Below are positions 34,080 through 45,913 of a DNA stretch of 64,000 nucleotides, piece by piece (position 1 is the stretch's first letter; each line of letters starts with the position of its first letter). The stretch is from Rhizophagus clarus. Taxonomy: Eukaryota > Glomeromycota > Glomeromycetes > Glomerales > Glomeraceae. The DNA lies in the NCBI GenBank assembly GCA_015698045.1, contig BLAL01000059.1, positions 1,183,001-1,247,000 on the forward strand, in the 5' to 3' direction. The position numbers were made by a program, and so were the translations under genes. Below the pieces are notes generated by a model that did not search any database, was not told where the DNA came from, and worked only from the letters and a program-made list of their open reading frames with translations.

Positions 34080-34290
34080 CTTTTATTATTAATTTGTTCA
34101 TTCCAATTAGAAAGCAATTTAATATAGTCATCATAATTAACTAATTTTCTTTTATAAAATAAAGAGCAACCATTCATAAATCGTGTTCATGAAGTTTAGT
34201 GATTTCGCACGTATTAAATATGCATTTTTCTTTCGGTATTAATTGTAATGCGATATATGAAAGCTTATTACAAGCAAAACAAAACTTCAT
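34080..34290 (-). pseudogene. dead duplicate of the small zinc-finger gene at 57.5 kb
   Basis: From ATG 34290 it reads MKFCFACNKLSY, then EKCIFNTCEIT, close to the 57455-57685 protein. A base is missing at about 34180, where the intact copy has the CNDC pair, and the frame meets a stop. Downstream sequence still matches the intact copy in another frame. Confidence 0.8.
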
Positions 34291-34560
34291 CACACTAAAG
34301 TTTAAAACTATTTACATTATTTGTTTATATTTTATAGTTTATAATGTAATGTGTTCGTTCATTGCATCATTTACTAGTATTATTTGCATTTGTATATTGT
34401 TGCATTGTCGCGAAATTATGGTCGCCGCAGAATTATGGAATTATTACTATTATAATAATTAGTAAATAAATTGCATCATCTATCAACTCGCAAATCTAAT
34501 AACACTTATTAATGTTGTTAATCCAATAAATTGAGTCTCACGTGACGTTAAATATATTAC
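34080..34560 (+). repeat. segmental duplication, copy A (partner 57475-57957)
   Basis: About 480 bp shared in the same orientation with 57475-57957, covering the small zinc-finger gene and its upstream region, with scattered substitutions and small indels. Both end at a tcacgtgac motif. Confidence 0.85.
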
Positions 34561-34681
34561 AAAAAAATCAAAGAAAATCTAATAAATTATGTTTAAAAAA
34601 GTCCGTTAGAATCTGATAGCTTCTATTTTTTTTAAATAAACTTTAGTTGAGTATAGTTTCATTTTAGTAAAAATTACCACC

Positions 34682-34960
34682 TCATACTGTAAATGGCGGA
34701 ACATAACTAACTTGACTAATTTGTTCTTGATAACTTGATTCACAACCACAATGTCTACCAAGCAATTTACACTTTTCACAAAGTGTTTCTATATGGCCCT
34801 CTAATACTTTTTCGCTGTCTCTTTCATTTTCAAACACAGCAAATTCTTTCTTATAAAAATTATAAACTAATTTTGTTTAAATCTTTCTTTTAGAAACTCA
34901 TCTAGTAGTTCTTCTACATCAAATTTGGCATATTTTTTGCACGCCTATCTGTATAATTTT
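34682..34960 (-). pseudogene. small cysteine-rich protein gene, frameshifted
   Basis: The minus strand reads KKYAKFDVEELLDEFLKER, then after a one-base shift near 34870 LVYNFYKKEFAVFENE and LCEKCKLLGRHCGCESSY, stopping at 34682. The four clustered cysteines (CxxCx6CxC) suggest a metal site. No start codon or upstream exon is clear. Family not recognised. Confidence 0.4.
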
Positions 34961-35924
34961 GCTATCATTTGATTCCTCTCAGTAAGGCGAATCTAATGAG
35001 CTATAATATGTAAAATTTGAATCACCAGATCTTGATATATTAGCAAATCATTATTTTACTTCAATTGTTACATGTAAGCATAAAAATCATGAAAATTGAT
35101 ATTTATGATATAATATTTTAAAAATTTTTGATATATTACACCTAAAACATTTTTCTAATATATTTAAATATATTTAAAACAATCTAGAAAAGCAAAAAAA
35201 AAATTATTTTCTAAATCTTAATAATAGAAAAATTCAATTGTAAATGTTAATATTTAATGAAAAATGTAATGTAAAAATTTTAAACTATTAAATGAATGTA
35301 AAATTATTGCAAATTTCTCAAATATTACAAATAATAGCTAAGAAGTAATAATAGATAAAAAATTTTAACAGTTCAAAATAATTTATAGTAAAGAATATAA
35401 ATTTATTCCAAATTTTGTTATAATGAGCTTTTTAAGATTAAAAAATGATACTATAAAATTATTATAAAAAATTACTAAAATAAACTTTGTATAAATTTAT
35501 TATTGATAAAATCTGTAGGTTTTTGGCTTTCAAATAAGCTATTGGACATATATTTTATAATGAAATAAAAATTTAACTGAGCGAATTCATGACGTTTAAA
35601 GATAAAATGTTGTTCTGATTCTAGAATATCTATTAAAGATTGGCATAAACTTTTCATTAGCATGATAAGTTTATTGGATAATAAATGAGTATATTAAAAA
35701 ATTTCAGTCACCTAATTATTCGCGATGCATTTACTGTACGTACTTAAAGAAATATGGTCAAAACTAACTCAATTGATTATGAATAAGTAATAAACAATGA
35801 TTGTGACATGACTTTTACTAATTATTTCAGAAATTATTTTTATTCTTAAAACATTGATTTACAATGTTTTGTAACGATGGTTAACAATGTTAAGGAATTA
35901 AACTATTCTCAGCACATGCGCTGA
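34961..35924. other. intergenic AT-rich DNA
   Basis: A 62-codon minus ORF at 35475-35663 has no recognised domain and is not supported as a gene. Nothing else seen. Confidence 0.4.
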
Positions 35925-36768
35925 TTAATTAAATTGATTTCTACTAACAAATCTACTACATCTGAGGCTAACAGTGCCTCGACTCCTGGGACTAAAACCA
36001 ACCGTTGGTCTAATAAAATTGACTCGCCAATCTAAATTGGAACAATACCAATCACCAATAAGATTATTACATCTGATAGCCTGATCCCTTTCACGATGAT
36101 ATTTGCAAGTACCTATTCTTCCATGTCCTCCATATTGATTATTAAAAACAATCATACGATGGCACCGCCAATAACCATTAATTGGTTCCTCCTCTATCCC
36201 GTATATCGTTAAATCGTATGATGGAGGGTTAACCACTGGTCCTTGAGCGCCTATCTGACTATATGTATTAGATACCCTAGCCACATCTATAGAAACTTTA
36301 AAACGTAGGTAATGAGTATACTGCAGTTAACTCAGTAGGCCTGTCATCAAGCACACGAGGGCTTACTAAGCCAACAAACACCTACAACGTGAGTAATGGC
36401 CTTTGGACCCGTAAAGTCCCTAATGATTCACAGGCAACATTCAATAAAATTTAGATCCCCTTTGATCTCTCCAGTTCACCTCCCCACCGAACAGGTAGTT
36501 ACCCTAACGTGAGAGTCATATTCAAGGACGGTTTGGATCCTCTTTGATCTCTCCAGTTCACCTCCCCACCGAACAGGTAGTCACCCTAACGTGAGAGCCA
36601 TATTCAAGGACGGTTTAGATCCCCTTTGACCTCTCCAGTTCACCTCTTAATATCAAAGTTTTACCTACCATCATTTAAGTTGCCATCCTCTCGACGTCTT
36701 AAACCAGCCCTAAGATGATTTCTGTTGATTTTAGCAATAGAGATTGATGATCTACCATTTTTTGGCAT
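35925..36768 (-). CDS. small NPP/WRC-motif protein, two exons (paralogue of 53489-54502)
   Basis: Exon 1 is 36768-36669 (ATG, basic start MPKNGRSS, Arg-rich end), with donor GTAGGT. Exon 2 is 36286-35925 after acceptor TTTCTATAG. The phase-1 junction gives 153 residues with no stop. The C-terminal part has NPPSYDL, YWRCHRM, GHGRIGTCKYH, AIRC and DWYCSNLDW. The 54 kb gene shows the same order (NPPTY, WRC, LRC, CSGILKW) and the same phase-1 first intron after a basic exon. I do not recognise the family; paired Cys may form disulphides or bind metal. There is no signal peptide in exon 1. The 382-bp intron is unusually GC-rich and holds an 82-bp tandem repeat. Confidence 0.65.
36456..36640. repeat. 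82-bp GC-rich tandem repeat in the intron
   Basis: Two full and a partial copy of a unit with CTCTCCAGTTCACCTCCCC, AACAGGTAGT and CCTAACGTGAGAG. It lies inside the first intron of the gene above. A diverged piece occurs at 45045-45100. Confidence 0.9.
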
Positions 36769-37759
36769 CTTAAAATTTTAAAAGTTAAATTGTGTGCGGG
36801 TCTCAATTCATTAAATAAGAAATCATCTCTATTTATTATGAATTTTTTTTTAATTTTTTTTTATGAAGAATTATTGAAATAGAAAGAAAACATATGTTTT
36901 ATACCGTAAATTAGTAGTATTCCTTCACATACTTTTTTAACTTCTATATATATTACATCAATGTTTACTACTTCCGCACTTGATTATATACATAATTTTT
37001 TAAAAAAAATATTTTACTCTTACTTACATGACGTTAAACACGTTTTTTATTAATTGTAAAAATGTTATGTTACCTAATCTAATTTACGTAAAATTTTATG
37101 ATACTGAAATCACAAAACCAGCAACCAATTGTGTAACACTTAAAACTTTAAAAAAAGTAAAACCTAGAACAAATCATTCGTGCCAAAATTAAGATGAATA
37201 CCGTTTCTTCTGACATAAAAATTCAAAATGAAAAATCTCCTCTAGAACTGTTTCGTAGTTCTAATTATTTATCCGTTACCGATCTTTCTTCATTTGCTTG
37301 GTGTGAATTTCAACAGCATAATTATCTCATTTCTGGTAGAAAAAAAGAATCATTAGCAACGAAAATTGGTTCTGAAATACATGATGAATTAGAATTAAGA
37401 CAACACGACATAATTTCAATAACAGTTCAAACTGAAGAAGATAAATGGGATACAAAGTAAGTTTTTCATTTCGAATCAAATGATAAATCCTATATTTTAT
37501 ATTTTATCGATTTTATTAAATAGATTATATAATATGATATTTGGTATTGACTCACTATTCGCTGATTTAAAAACGAGAGAATTACCACAGGTCGAATGAT
37601 GTCAAATCGGCTATCAATCGGCTATCAATCGGCCATCAGGATTGATGAACGGTCAAACCAATCGATATTCAATTGGCAATAAATCGTACTACCCGATTGA
37701 TGCCGGATTATGTCGAAAATCGGCACCAAATCGGCATGCCGATTGAAAGATCAATGATC

Positions 37760-38345
37760 GTTGATTGATGGTCGATTGATGGTCGATCGATGGTTGATTG
37801 ATGGTTGATTGATGGTCGATTGATGGTCGATTGATGGTCGATTGATGGTCAAATTATGGTCGATTGATGGTCAAATTATGGTCGATTGATGGTCAAATTA
37901 TGGTCAAATTATGATCGAATTATGGTCAAATTATGGTCAAATTATGGTCAAATTATGGTCGAATTATGGTCAAATTATGGTCAAATTATGGTCAAATTAT
38001 GGTCAAATTATGGTCAAATTATGGTCAAATTATGGTCAAATTATGGTCAAATTATGGTCAAATTATGGTCAAATTATGGTCAAATTATGGTCAAATTATG
38101 GTCAAATTATGGTCAAATTATGGTCAAATTATGGTCAAATTATGGTCAAATTATGGTCAAATTATGGTCAAATTATGGTCAAATTATGGTCAAATTATGG
38201 TCAAATTATGGTCAAATTATGGTCAAATTATGGTCAAATTATGGTCAAATTATGGTCAAATTATGGTCGAATTATGGTCGAATTATGGTCAAATTATGGT
38301 CAAATTATGGTCAAATTATGGTCAAATTATGGTCAAATTATGGTC
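37760..38345. repeat. 11-bp satellite array (copy 2, first)
   Basis: About 50 copies of GGTCAAATTAT, nearly perfect. Because 11 is not a multiple of 3, all three plus frames are open and encode the same 11-residue cycle. Confidence 0.95.
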
Positions 38346-38879
38346 GACTGACCAATTTTTGTAGAATCATATAACGAATAATAAAATTTATTATAGCACA
38401 TAATATTTAGAATTACAAATAAAATACATAGTATCTTTATTTATATTAATAAGTATTTAAAATAAAAACATTCATCATAATAATATGTTAGTATATGACT
38501 GATAAAGTTAGTAATATTTAATAAATAGTAAAGCGTAAATATAAAAAGTTAGTAATAATTACACAAATACAAAAAGTTAGTATTATGAAGAGTTTGATAA
38601 AATTTATAAAAAAAAAAAGAAAAAAATACGTGATGATGTTAGTAAAATATAAAAAAAAAGAATAACATTAGTAATATTAAAAAAAAGAATAACATTAAAA
38701 AAAGGTAAAGTTAATATTATAAAATAAAATATAGTTAGTAATCAGTACAATAAATTTAATGACAAAAATACAATAATTAATATACCTGTAAAATGTAATA
38801 AGAGTAAGAAGAAAATAGAAAAGAAAGAGTGTAAGAAAACAGAAAAAAAAGAGTGTATATTTTTTAAAAAATAAACAGA

Positions 38880-38965
38880 GTCGCGTTTAGTTATTTATAT
38901 GCATGTTAAGATCAGGTCACGTGATAAAGATCAGACCGAATTTTGATTGGTTAATAATAGATAAA
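38880..38965 (-). promoter_or_regulatory. promoter-like block, second occurrence
   Basis: TATAAATA, CACGTG and CCAAT in the same order and spacing as at 25655-25760, within sequence otherwise conserved between the two element copies. Functional role is inference. Confidence 0.35.
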
Positions 38966-39183
38966 TTGAAAAACTATGTTGTAATTTTTTCATCTCATAT
39001 AGTTATATATATAGTGATCTTTTAAATTTGTATTAAAATTTACCTTGGACTTTTGGATACCTAATTTTTTTAAAAGCTTCTATTTGTATATTACATGTGT
39101 CACGTGATATAATATTGTAAAATTTTGTTAATAAAATTTAGTATTATATGTATATATTACTCGAATATGTTGCGGTTAATCGT

Positions 39184-39424
39184 AATTAATGTTACATTTG
39201 TAATACAAGTTTAAGAAAAGTTTGCTCGAACTTTTCTTAATTGTGATCATGTTACAATTGTAATACAAGTTTAAGAAAAGTTCACTCGAATTTTTCTTAA
39301 TCGTGATCATGTTACATTTGTAATACAAGTTTAAGAAAAGTTCGCTCGAATTTTTCTTAATTGTGATCATGTTATACAATTGTAATACAAGTTTAAGAAA
39401 AGTTCGCTCAAATTTTTCTTAATC
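39184..39424. repeat. 60-bp tandem repeat, 4 copies
   Basis: Unit with gtaatacaagtttaagaaaa and gttcgctcgaatttttctta, directly before the internal left-type terminal block. Confidence 0.95.
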
Positions 39425-39614
39425 GTGTACAGGTCGAATGATGCCAAATTGGCTATCAATCGGCTTTCAATCGGCTATCAGGATTGATGAATAGTCAAAC
39501 GAATCGATATTCAATCGGCAATAAATCGTACTACCTGATTGATGCCGGATGATGTCAAAAATCGGCACCAAATTGGGTTGCCGATTGAAAGATCAATGAT
39601 CGTCGATTGATGGT

Positions 39615-39895
39615 CGATTGATGGTCAAATTATGGTCAAATTATGGTCAAATTATGGTCAAATTATGGTCAAATTATGGTCAAATTATGGTCAAATTATG
39701 GTCAAATTATGGTCAAATTATGGTCAAATTATGGTCAAATTATGGTCAAATTATGGTCAAATTATGGTCAAATTATGGTCGATTGATGGTCGATTGATGG
39801 TCAAATTATGGTCAAATTATGGTCGATTGATGGTCGATTGATGGTCAAATTATGGTCAAATTATGGTCAATTTATGGTCAATTGATGGTCGAAAG
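39615..39895. repeat. 11-bp satellite array (copy 2, second)
   Basis: About 25 copies of GGTCAAATTAT with GGTCGATTGAT variants. Confidence 0.95.
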
Positions 39896-40229
39896 ACCAA
39901 TTTTTGTAAAATCATATAACGAATAATAAAATTTATTATAGCACATAATATTTAGAATTACAAATAAAATACATAGTATCTTTATTTATATTAATAAGCA
40001 TTTAAAATAAAAACATTCATTATAATAATATGTTAGTATATGACTGATAAAGTTAGTAATATTTAATAAAAGCGTAAATATAAAAAGTTAGTAATAATTA
40101 TAATAAAATACACAAATACAAAAAGTTAGTATTATGAAGAGTTTTTAGTAAAATATAGAAAAAAGAATAACATTAGTAATATTAAAAAAAGGTAAAGTTA
40201 ATATATAATTTAATAAAAAGTGTATTTTT

Positions 40230-43200
40230 TTTTAAAAAATGTTACGAAATCTAAAAAAATTCTCTATTAAAAATATCTCATACAAACTCTTAGAAAACCT
40301 CAAAAAAAAAAAAATCTCTGAATCTTAGAAAATTCAAAAAAAAAAAATCATTTCCTACACAAATCTTGGGATATCTCAAAAAGATATCTCAAAAAAAAAA
40401 ATTTTCTATCAAAAATATTCATACGAACCCTAAAAAATTTCACAAAAAAGGAATCTCTACCAAAATATCCCATATGAACTCTTAGGAAATCTCTCTCAAA
40501 AAAATTTTCTATCAAAGAATCCCTCCTATCAGATATCCCATACGAACCCTTCCCATATGAACTCTTAGGAATTCTCAAAAAAATTTTCTACCAAAGATAT
40601 CCCATACGAACCTTTACCATATGAATCACACTTGGAAAATCTTTATATATTAAAATATCCCATACGAACTCTTCCCACACGAACTCTAAGAAAATCTCTT
40701 AAAAAAATTTTCTATCAAAGAATCCCATACGAACCCTTTCCATATGAACCCTTAGAAAATCTCTTAAGAAAAACTTTTCTATCAGATATCCCATACGAAC
40801 TCTTTCCATAGTATGAACTAAGAAAATCTCTTAAAAAAAAATTTTCTATCAAAGAATCACATACGAACCTTTCCATACGAACTCTTAGAAAATCTCTTAA
40901 GAAAAATTTTTCTATCAGATATCCCATACGAACTCTTAAAATAAAAAAAAATCAATTTATCAAAAATATCCTATACGAATCTTAGAAATCTCTCCCAAAA
41001 AATTTTCTATCAAAGAATCCCATGCGAATCCTTTCCATATGAACCCTAAAAAATTTCACAAAAAAATTTTCTATCAGATATTCCATACGAACTCCTATAC
41101 GAACTCTTAGAAAATCTCTTAAAAAAAATTTTCTATCAAAGAATCCCATACGAACCTTTTCCATATGAACTTTTAGAAATCTCTCAAAAAAAATTTTCTA
41201 TTAAATAATCCCATGCGAACCCTTTCCATACGAACTCTTAGAAAATCTCTTAAGAAAAATTTTTCTATCAGATATCCCATACGAACTCTTAAAATAAAAA
41301 AAAATCAATTTATCAAAAATATCCTATACGAATCTTAGAAATCTCTCCCAAAAAATTTTCTATCAAAGAATCCCATGCGAATCCTTTCCATATGAACCCT
41401 AAAAAATTTCACAAAAAAATTTTCTATCAGATATCCCATACGAACTCCTATACGAACTCTTAGAAAATCTCTTAAAAAAAATTTTCTATCAAAGAATCCC
41501 ATACGAACCTTTTCCATATGAACTTTTAGAAATCTCTCAAAAAAAAATTTTCTATTAAATAATCCCATGAGAACCCTTTCCATATGAACTCTTAGAAAAT
41601 CTCTTAAGAAAAAATTTTCTATCAGATATCCCATACGAACTCCTATACGAACTCTTAGAAAATCTCTTAAAAAAAATTTTCTATCAAAGAATCCCATACG
41701 AACCTTTTCCATATGAACTTTTAGAAATCTCTCAAAAAAAAATTTTCTATTAAATAATCCCATGCGAACCCTTTCCATACGAACTCTTAGAAAATCTCTT
41801 AAGAAAAATTTTTCTATCAGATATCCCATACGAACTCTTAAAATAAAAAAAAAATCAATTTATCAAAAATATCCTATACAAATCTTAGAAATCTCTCCCA
41901 AAAAATTTTCTATCAAAGAATCCCATGCGAATCCTTTCCATATGAACCCTAAAAAATTTCACAAAAAAATTTTCTATCAGATATCCCATACGAACTCCTA
42001 TACGAACTCTTAGAAAATCTCTTAAAAAAAATTTTCTATCAAAGAATCCCATACGAACCTTTTCCATATGAACTTTTAGAAATCTCTCAAAAAAAAATTT
42101 TCTATTAAATAATCCCATGAGAACCCTTTCCATATGAACTCTTAGAAAATCTCTTAAGAAAAAATTTTCTATCAGATATCCCATACGAACTCCTATACGA
42201 ACTCTTAGAAAATCTCTTAAAAAAAATTTTCTATCAAAGAATCCCATACGAACCTTTTCCATATGAACTTTTAGAAATCTCTCAAAAAAAAATTTTCTAT
42301 TAAATAATCCCATGCGAACGCTTCCCATATGAACTCTTGGAAAATACGAATTCTTCCCATATAAACTTAGAAAATCCTAAAAAAAAAATTTTCTATCAGA
42401 TACCCATATGAACTCTTAGAAATCAAAAAAAAAAAAATCTATTTATCAAATATATCCTATACGAATCTTAGGAAATCTCTCGAAAAAAATTTCCTATCAT
42501 ATATCCCATAGACCCATACGAACCCTTCCCATATGAACTCTTAGAAAATCTCTCAAAAAAATTTTCTATCAAAGAATCCCATGTGAATCCTTTCTATACG
42601 AACCCTAAAAAATTTCACAAAAAAATTTTCTATCAGGTATCCCATACGAACTCTTCCCATATGAACTCTTAGAAAATTTTAAAAAAAATTTTCTATCAGA
42701 TATCCCATATGAACCTTTCCCATATGAACACTTGGAAAATCTTTATCAAAATATCCCATACGAACTCTTCCCACACGAACTCTAAGAAAAACTCTTAAAA
42801 AAAAATTTTCTATCAAAGAATCCCATACGAACCTTTTCCATATGAACTTTTAGAAATCTCTCAAAAAAAATTTTCTATTAAAGAATCCCATCCCTAAAAA
42901 ATTTAAAAAAAATTTTGTATCAGATATCCCATACGAACTTTTCTGAACTCTTCCGAACTCTTCCTATACGAACTCTTAGAAAATCACAAAAAAAATTTTC
43001 TATCAAAGATATCCCATACGAACCCTTACCATATGAACACTTGAAAAATCTTTATTAAAATATCCTATATTCCGAATCCTTCCCATACGACTCTTAGAAA
43101 ATCTCTTAAAAAAAATTTTCTATTAAAGATATCCTATATGAACGCTTCCCATATGAACTCTTGGAAAATACGAACTCTTCCCATATAAATTTAGAAAATC

Positions 43201-43760
43201 CCAAAAAAAAAATTTTCTATCAGATACCCATATGAACTCTTAGAAATTAAAAAAAAAAAATCTATTTATCAAATACATCCTATACGAATCTTAGGAAATC
43301 TCTCAAAAAAAAAATTTCCTATCAGATATCCCATAGACCCATACAAACCCTTTCCATATGAACTCTTAGAAAATATCTTAAAAAAATTTTCTATCAGATA
43401 TCCCATATGAACCCTTCCAATACGAACTCTTAGAAAATCTCTTAAAAAAAAATTTTCTATTAAAGATATCCCATACGAACCTTTCCCATATGAACTCTTA
43501 GAAAATACGAACTCTTCCCATACAAACTCTCTCAAAAAAAAATTTTCTATTAGATATCACATACGAACTGAACTCAGAAAATCTCTTAAAAAAAAAATTT
43601 TCTACCAGATATCCCATACGAACTCTTTCCATATGAACTCTTAGAAAATAAAAAAAAATTTTCTATTAGATACCCTATACGAACTCTTAGAAATATCAAA
43701 AAAAAAAAGAATTTCTATTTATCAATACGAATCTCAGGAAATCTATCAAAAAAAATTTTC
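40230..43760. repeat. 63-66-bp satellite array (copy 2) with higher-order repeat
   Basis: About 50 units of the TCCCATACGAAC type. Between 40978 and about 42310 blocks of units are repeated at 353-bp and 550-bp spacing with near identity (41331-41880 against 41881-42310), a recent higher-order amplification. Confidence 0.95.
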
Positions 43761-44789
43761 TATCAGAGTTTAAAATGGTTTATAAATAAAACATTATTAT
43801 TGAAAAAATCTAAAAATCTGCTAATATATAATAAGCCAATTAGCAACCAATCGGTCATCAATCTGATATGTGACCTATTGATAACTGGTAAATTCAACCG
43901 TACATCAATCGGCCATCAATCAGTCATATGACCGGTTGATAACCGATTTGGATTTTATACCTGATTGATGACCGATTGAAAGAATCAGTCATCAATAGGT
44001 AACCAATCGGTTACCAATCAGTCACATGACCGATTGGTGACCGATTTGACTCCATTCGACCTGTGTACCAATTCTTGGATTTGTGGAGAATATTTTTGTG
44101 TTTGGAATCATTGATTAAGTTGAAATTAAACCGGTTTTTGACGATAACGGTGATATAATTAATGATGAATTTACCATATCCGATACAAAAACTCGGACAA
44201 GACTAATTATCCCATGTGATATTTCATTATCGGTGAAATTTCAATTAATGCTTTATAAAAAACTTTTCGATGAACTTGCGGAGGGAAAATTTGACGATGT
44301 GATGATGTTTAAAACTTTAGATTTAAATCCTATTCTTGAATTCTCTAAGGAATTGACTGATTTTATTAAATTAAATTTAAAAGAAATAAGGGAATTTAAT
44401 TTGAAAAGTCTTATGAATATTGTAATTGATCGTTTTCGAAAAGTTGGGAAGTCATATGATATATTAGAAGTTCATTATATTTTACAAGAGAATAGGAGTA
44501 ATTTAAACTTTAAATATACTAATTATGATGAAAACAAATTGACGAAATATTTGTATAACACTACAACATATTGGAAAGGTAATAGAAATCCTGAAGATGT
44601 TCCCATTGAAGAAGCATGGAAGTGTCAGTAAGTAATTATAAATTTTTTTGTTTATCAACTGAAGTTATTGAAAAATATTATTCTAATTATTTAATAATAT
44701 TTAGAATTTGTGAATTTGCCGATGATTGTGATTGGAGAAAAAAAAAAATTATAGAACTTCAAAGAAGCAAGAGGTCTCTTAATAAGTAA

Positions 44790-45913
44790 CGTTATTTGAT
44801 CAAGTGCTGTGTATTTTATTTTAAAGTATGAAATAAATCCATTTATATCTTATAATTATCTATCAATTTTAACGAACATAATAAGATCATAAATGATTTA
44901 AGGATATTTATTACTATTTTTATCAAGGGATATAGTGATTCAGTAAAATTTATCTTTTTATCTTTTTGTCAATTTTTGTTCATTCAGTTTTCGAGTTATT
45001 CTTTGTTTGAATAATTAATAATAATAACTTGTTATTTCTAAGTATGAGAGCCGTATTCAAGGAAGGGTTGGATCCCCAGTTCACCTTCTAATATCATAAT
45101 TTTACCTAAGTTACTCTCCACGTCTCAATCCAATTTATGTTGATTATTAAAATCAATTTATTTTGTCGCACAAATCAGAACTGATTCATATTAATATTTC
45201 ATTGGTAATTATGAATAAAATGTTAGTTTTTCTTTTTATTAAATGTCAATAGTAACTTTAAAGTAAATTGCACTAAATCATTTTATTTCTGAAGAATGAT
45301 TCTGATGAAGAAAAAAATGAATCTGAAAAGAAGTGTACAATAGCATTTTAAGTAAAAGGAAACACTATACAATAAATGTGAAGGATAGAAACGAAATTTA
45401 AAAAATTATAAACTTTTTAAACAAAAACATGTTCTGGCTCTTTAAGCAAAATCAATTGCGTAAGAAAATTTTCGTCCTCTAAAGATTAACATCGGTTGTT
45501 ATTAATACTTTTTATTTAACTAAAATCGTATCGCACCAATTAAATATTACCAATTTGATTATTTCTCAACAATCTATAAAGATTTAACCGACGAAGATGG
45601 TTATTAATCAATTTTTTATTTCTCCGTCTTCGAATTCTATTTGAAAAATCCATTTAAATAAAGTTATATTGCTTGGATAAAATTTGTTAAAAAAATTATC
45701 GCTTCACAACAGTTAAGTATGCCGCGCGCATAAGGTATATTTTTATACTCGTTAAACTTGTTCGTGGCGCAGCATTTTATAAAAAAGTAAAGTGTTAAAA
45801 ATGGGTTTGGTACAGTACAATCGTTTTAAATTCCAAAATTAGAAACATAATTAACTCTGAAAAACTATTTAATTGCAAACAAATCCTTTTAATGTATTCA
45901 TAAATCGTTCAAT
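44790..45913. other. intergenic, with a relic of the 36 kb gene family
   Basis: Apart from the relic at 45045-45165 nothing is recognised. The stretch before 45914 is AT-rich and could hold a promoter. Confidence 0.4.
45045..45165 (-). pseudogene. relic of exon 1 and intron start of the 36 kb gene family
   Basis: Read on the minus strand it matches the end of exon 1 (aaaatcaacataaatt, gagacg), the donor region (gtaaaattatgatatta) and the beginning of the GC-rich intron (aggtgaactgg, ccttgaatacggctctca) of the gene at 35925-36768. The reading frame is lost. Confidence 0.7.

Larger units (their letters stand above)
37586..44065. mobile_element. satellite-filled CACAG-ended element, copy 2, inside EXO5
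   Basis: The left end CACAGGTCGAATGATG and the right end CCATTCGACCTGTG are inverted, with TAC at 37583-37585 and 44066-44068 as the 3-bp target duplication. Length is 6480 bp, with no transposase. Order: left terminal block, 11-bp array, unique module, a 355-bp spacer with 60-bp repeats, then a second left-type block (from about 39431, tacaggtcgaatgatgcc), a second 11-bp array, a shortened unique module lacking the promoter-like block, the 63-66-bp array, and the right terminal block. The second left block suggests internal duplication or fusion of two copies. Confidence 0.85.
37194..44789 (+). pseudogene. EXO5: exonuclease V (EXO5/Dem1 type), interrupted by a 6.5 kb element
   Basis: Exon 1 is 37194-37456 (donor GTAAGT) and carries LSVTDLSSFAWCEFQQHNYL, with the first Fe-S cysteine, and IGSEIHDELE. 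Exon 2 starts at 37524 after TAG, runs TRELP and is cut after 37585. It resumes at 44069 with ILGFVENIFVFGIID, DTKTRTR and QLMLYKKLFDEL (nuclease core), to 44627. Exon 3 (44705-44789) completes the C-terminal cluster WKCQICEFADDCDW. Removing the element and one TAC rejoins the codon for Pro exactly, and the total would be 323 codons. A TAA at 44116-44118 is a second lesion. The enzyme is a 5'-3' single-strand DNase with a 4Fe-4S cluster, for mitochondrial or nuclear DNA upkeep. Confidence 0.88.

Noticed and set aside
34199-34462. Plus-strand ORF, and the similar one at 57612-57842
   Set aside because: They lie opposite the duplicated minus-strand zinc-finger gene and its upstream region; the similarity comes from the duplication.
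37886-38374. Three overlapping ORFs of 143-162 codons in three plus frames
   Set aside because: They are translations of the 11-bp satellite; all give the same 11-residue cycle (MVKLWSNYGQI).
40348-43535. Long minus-strand ORFs with RMGYLIENFF-like repeats
   Set aside because: Translation of the 63-66-bp satellite, with frames broken by unit length changes; the same happens at 26184-27481.
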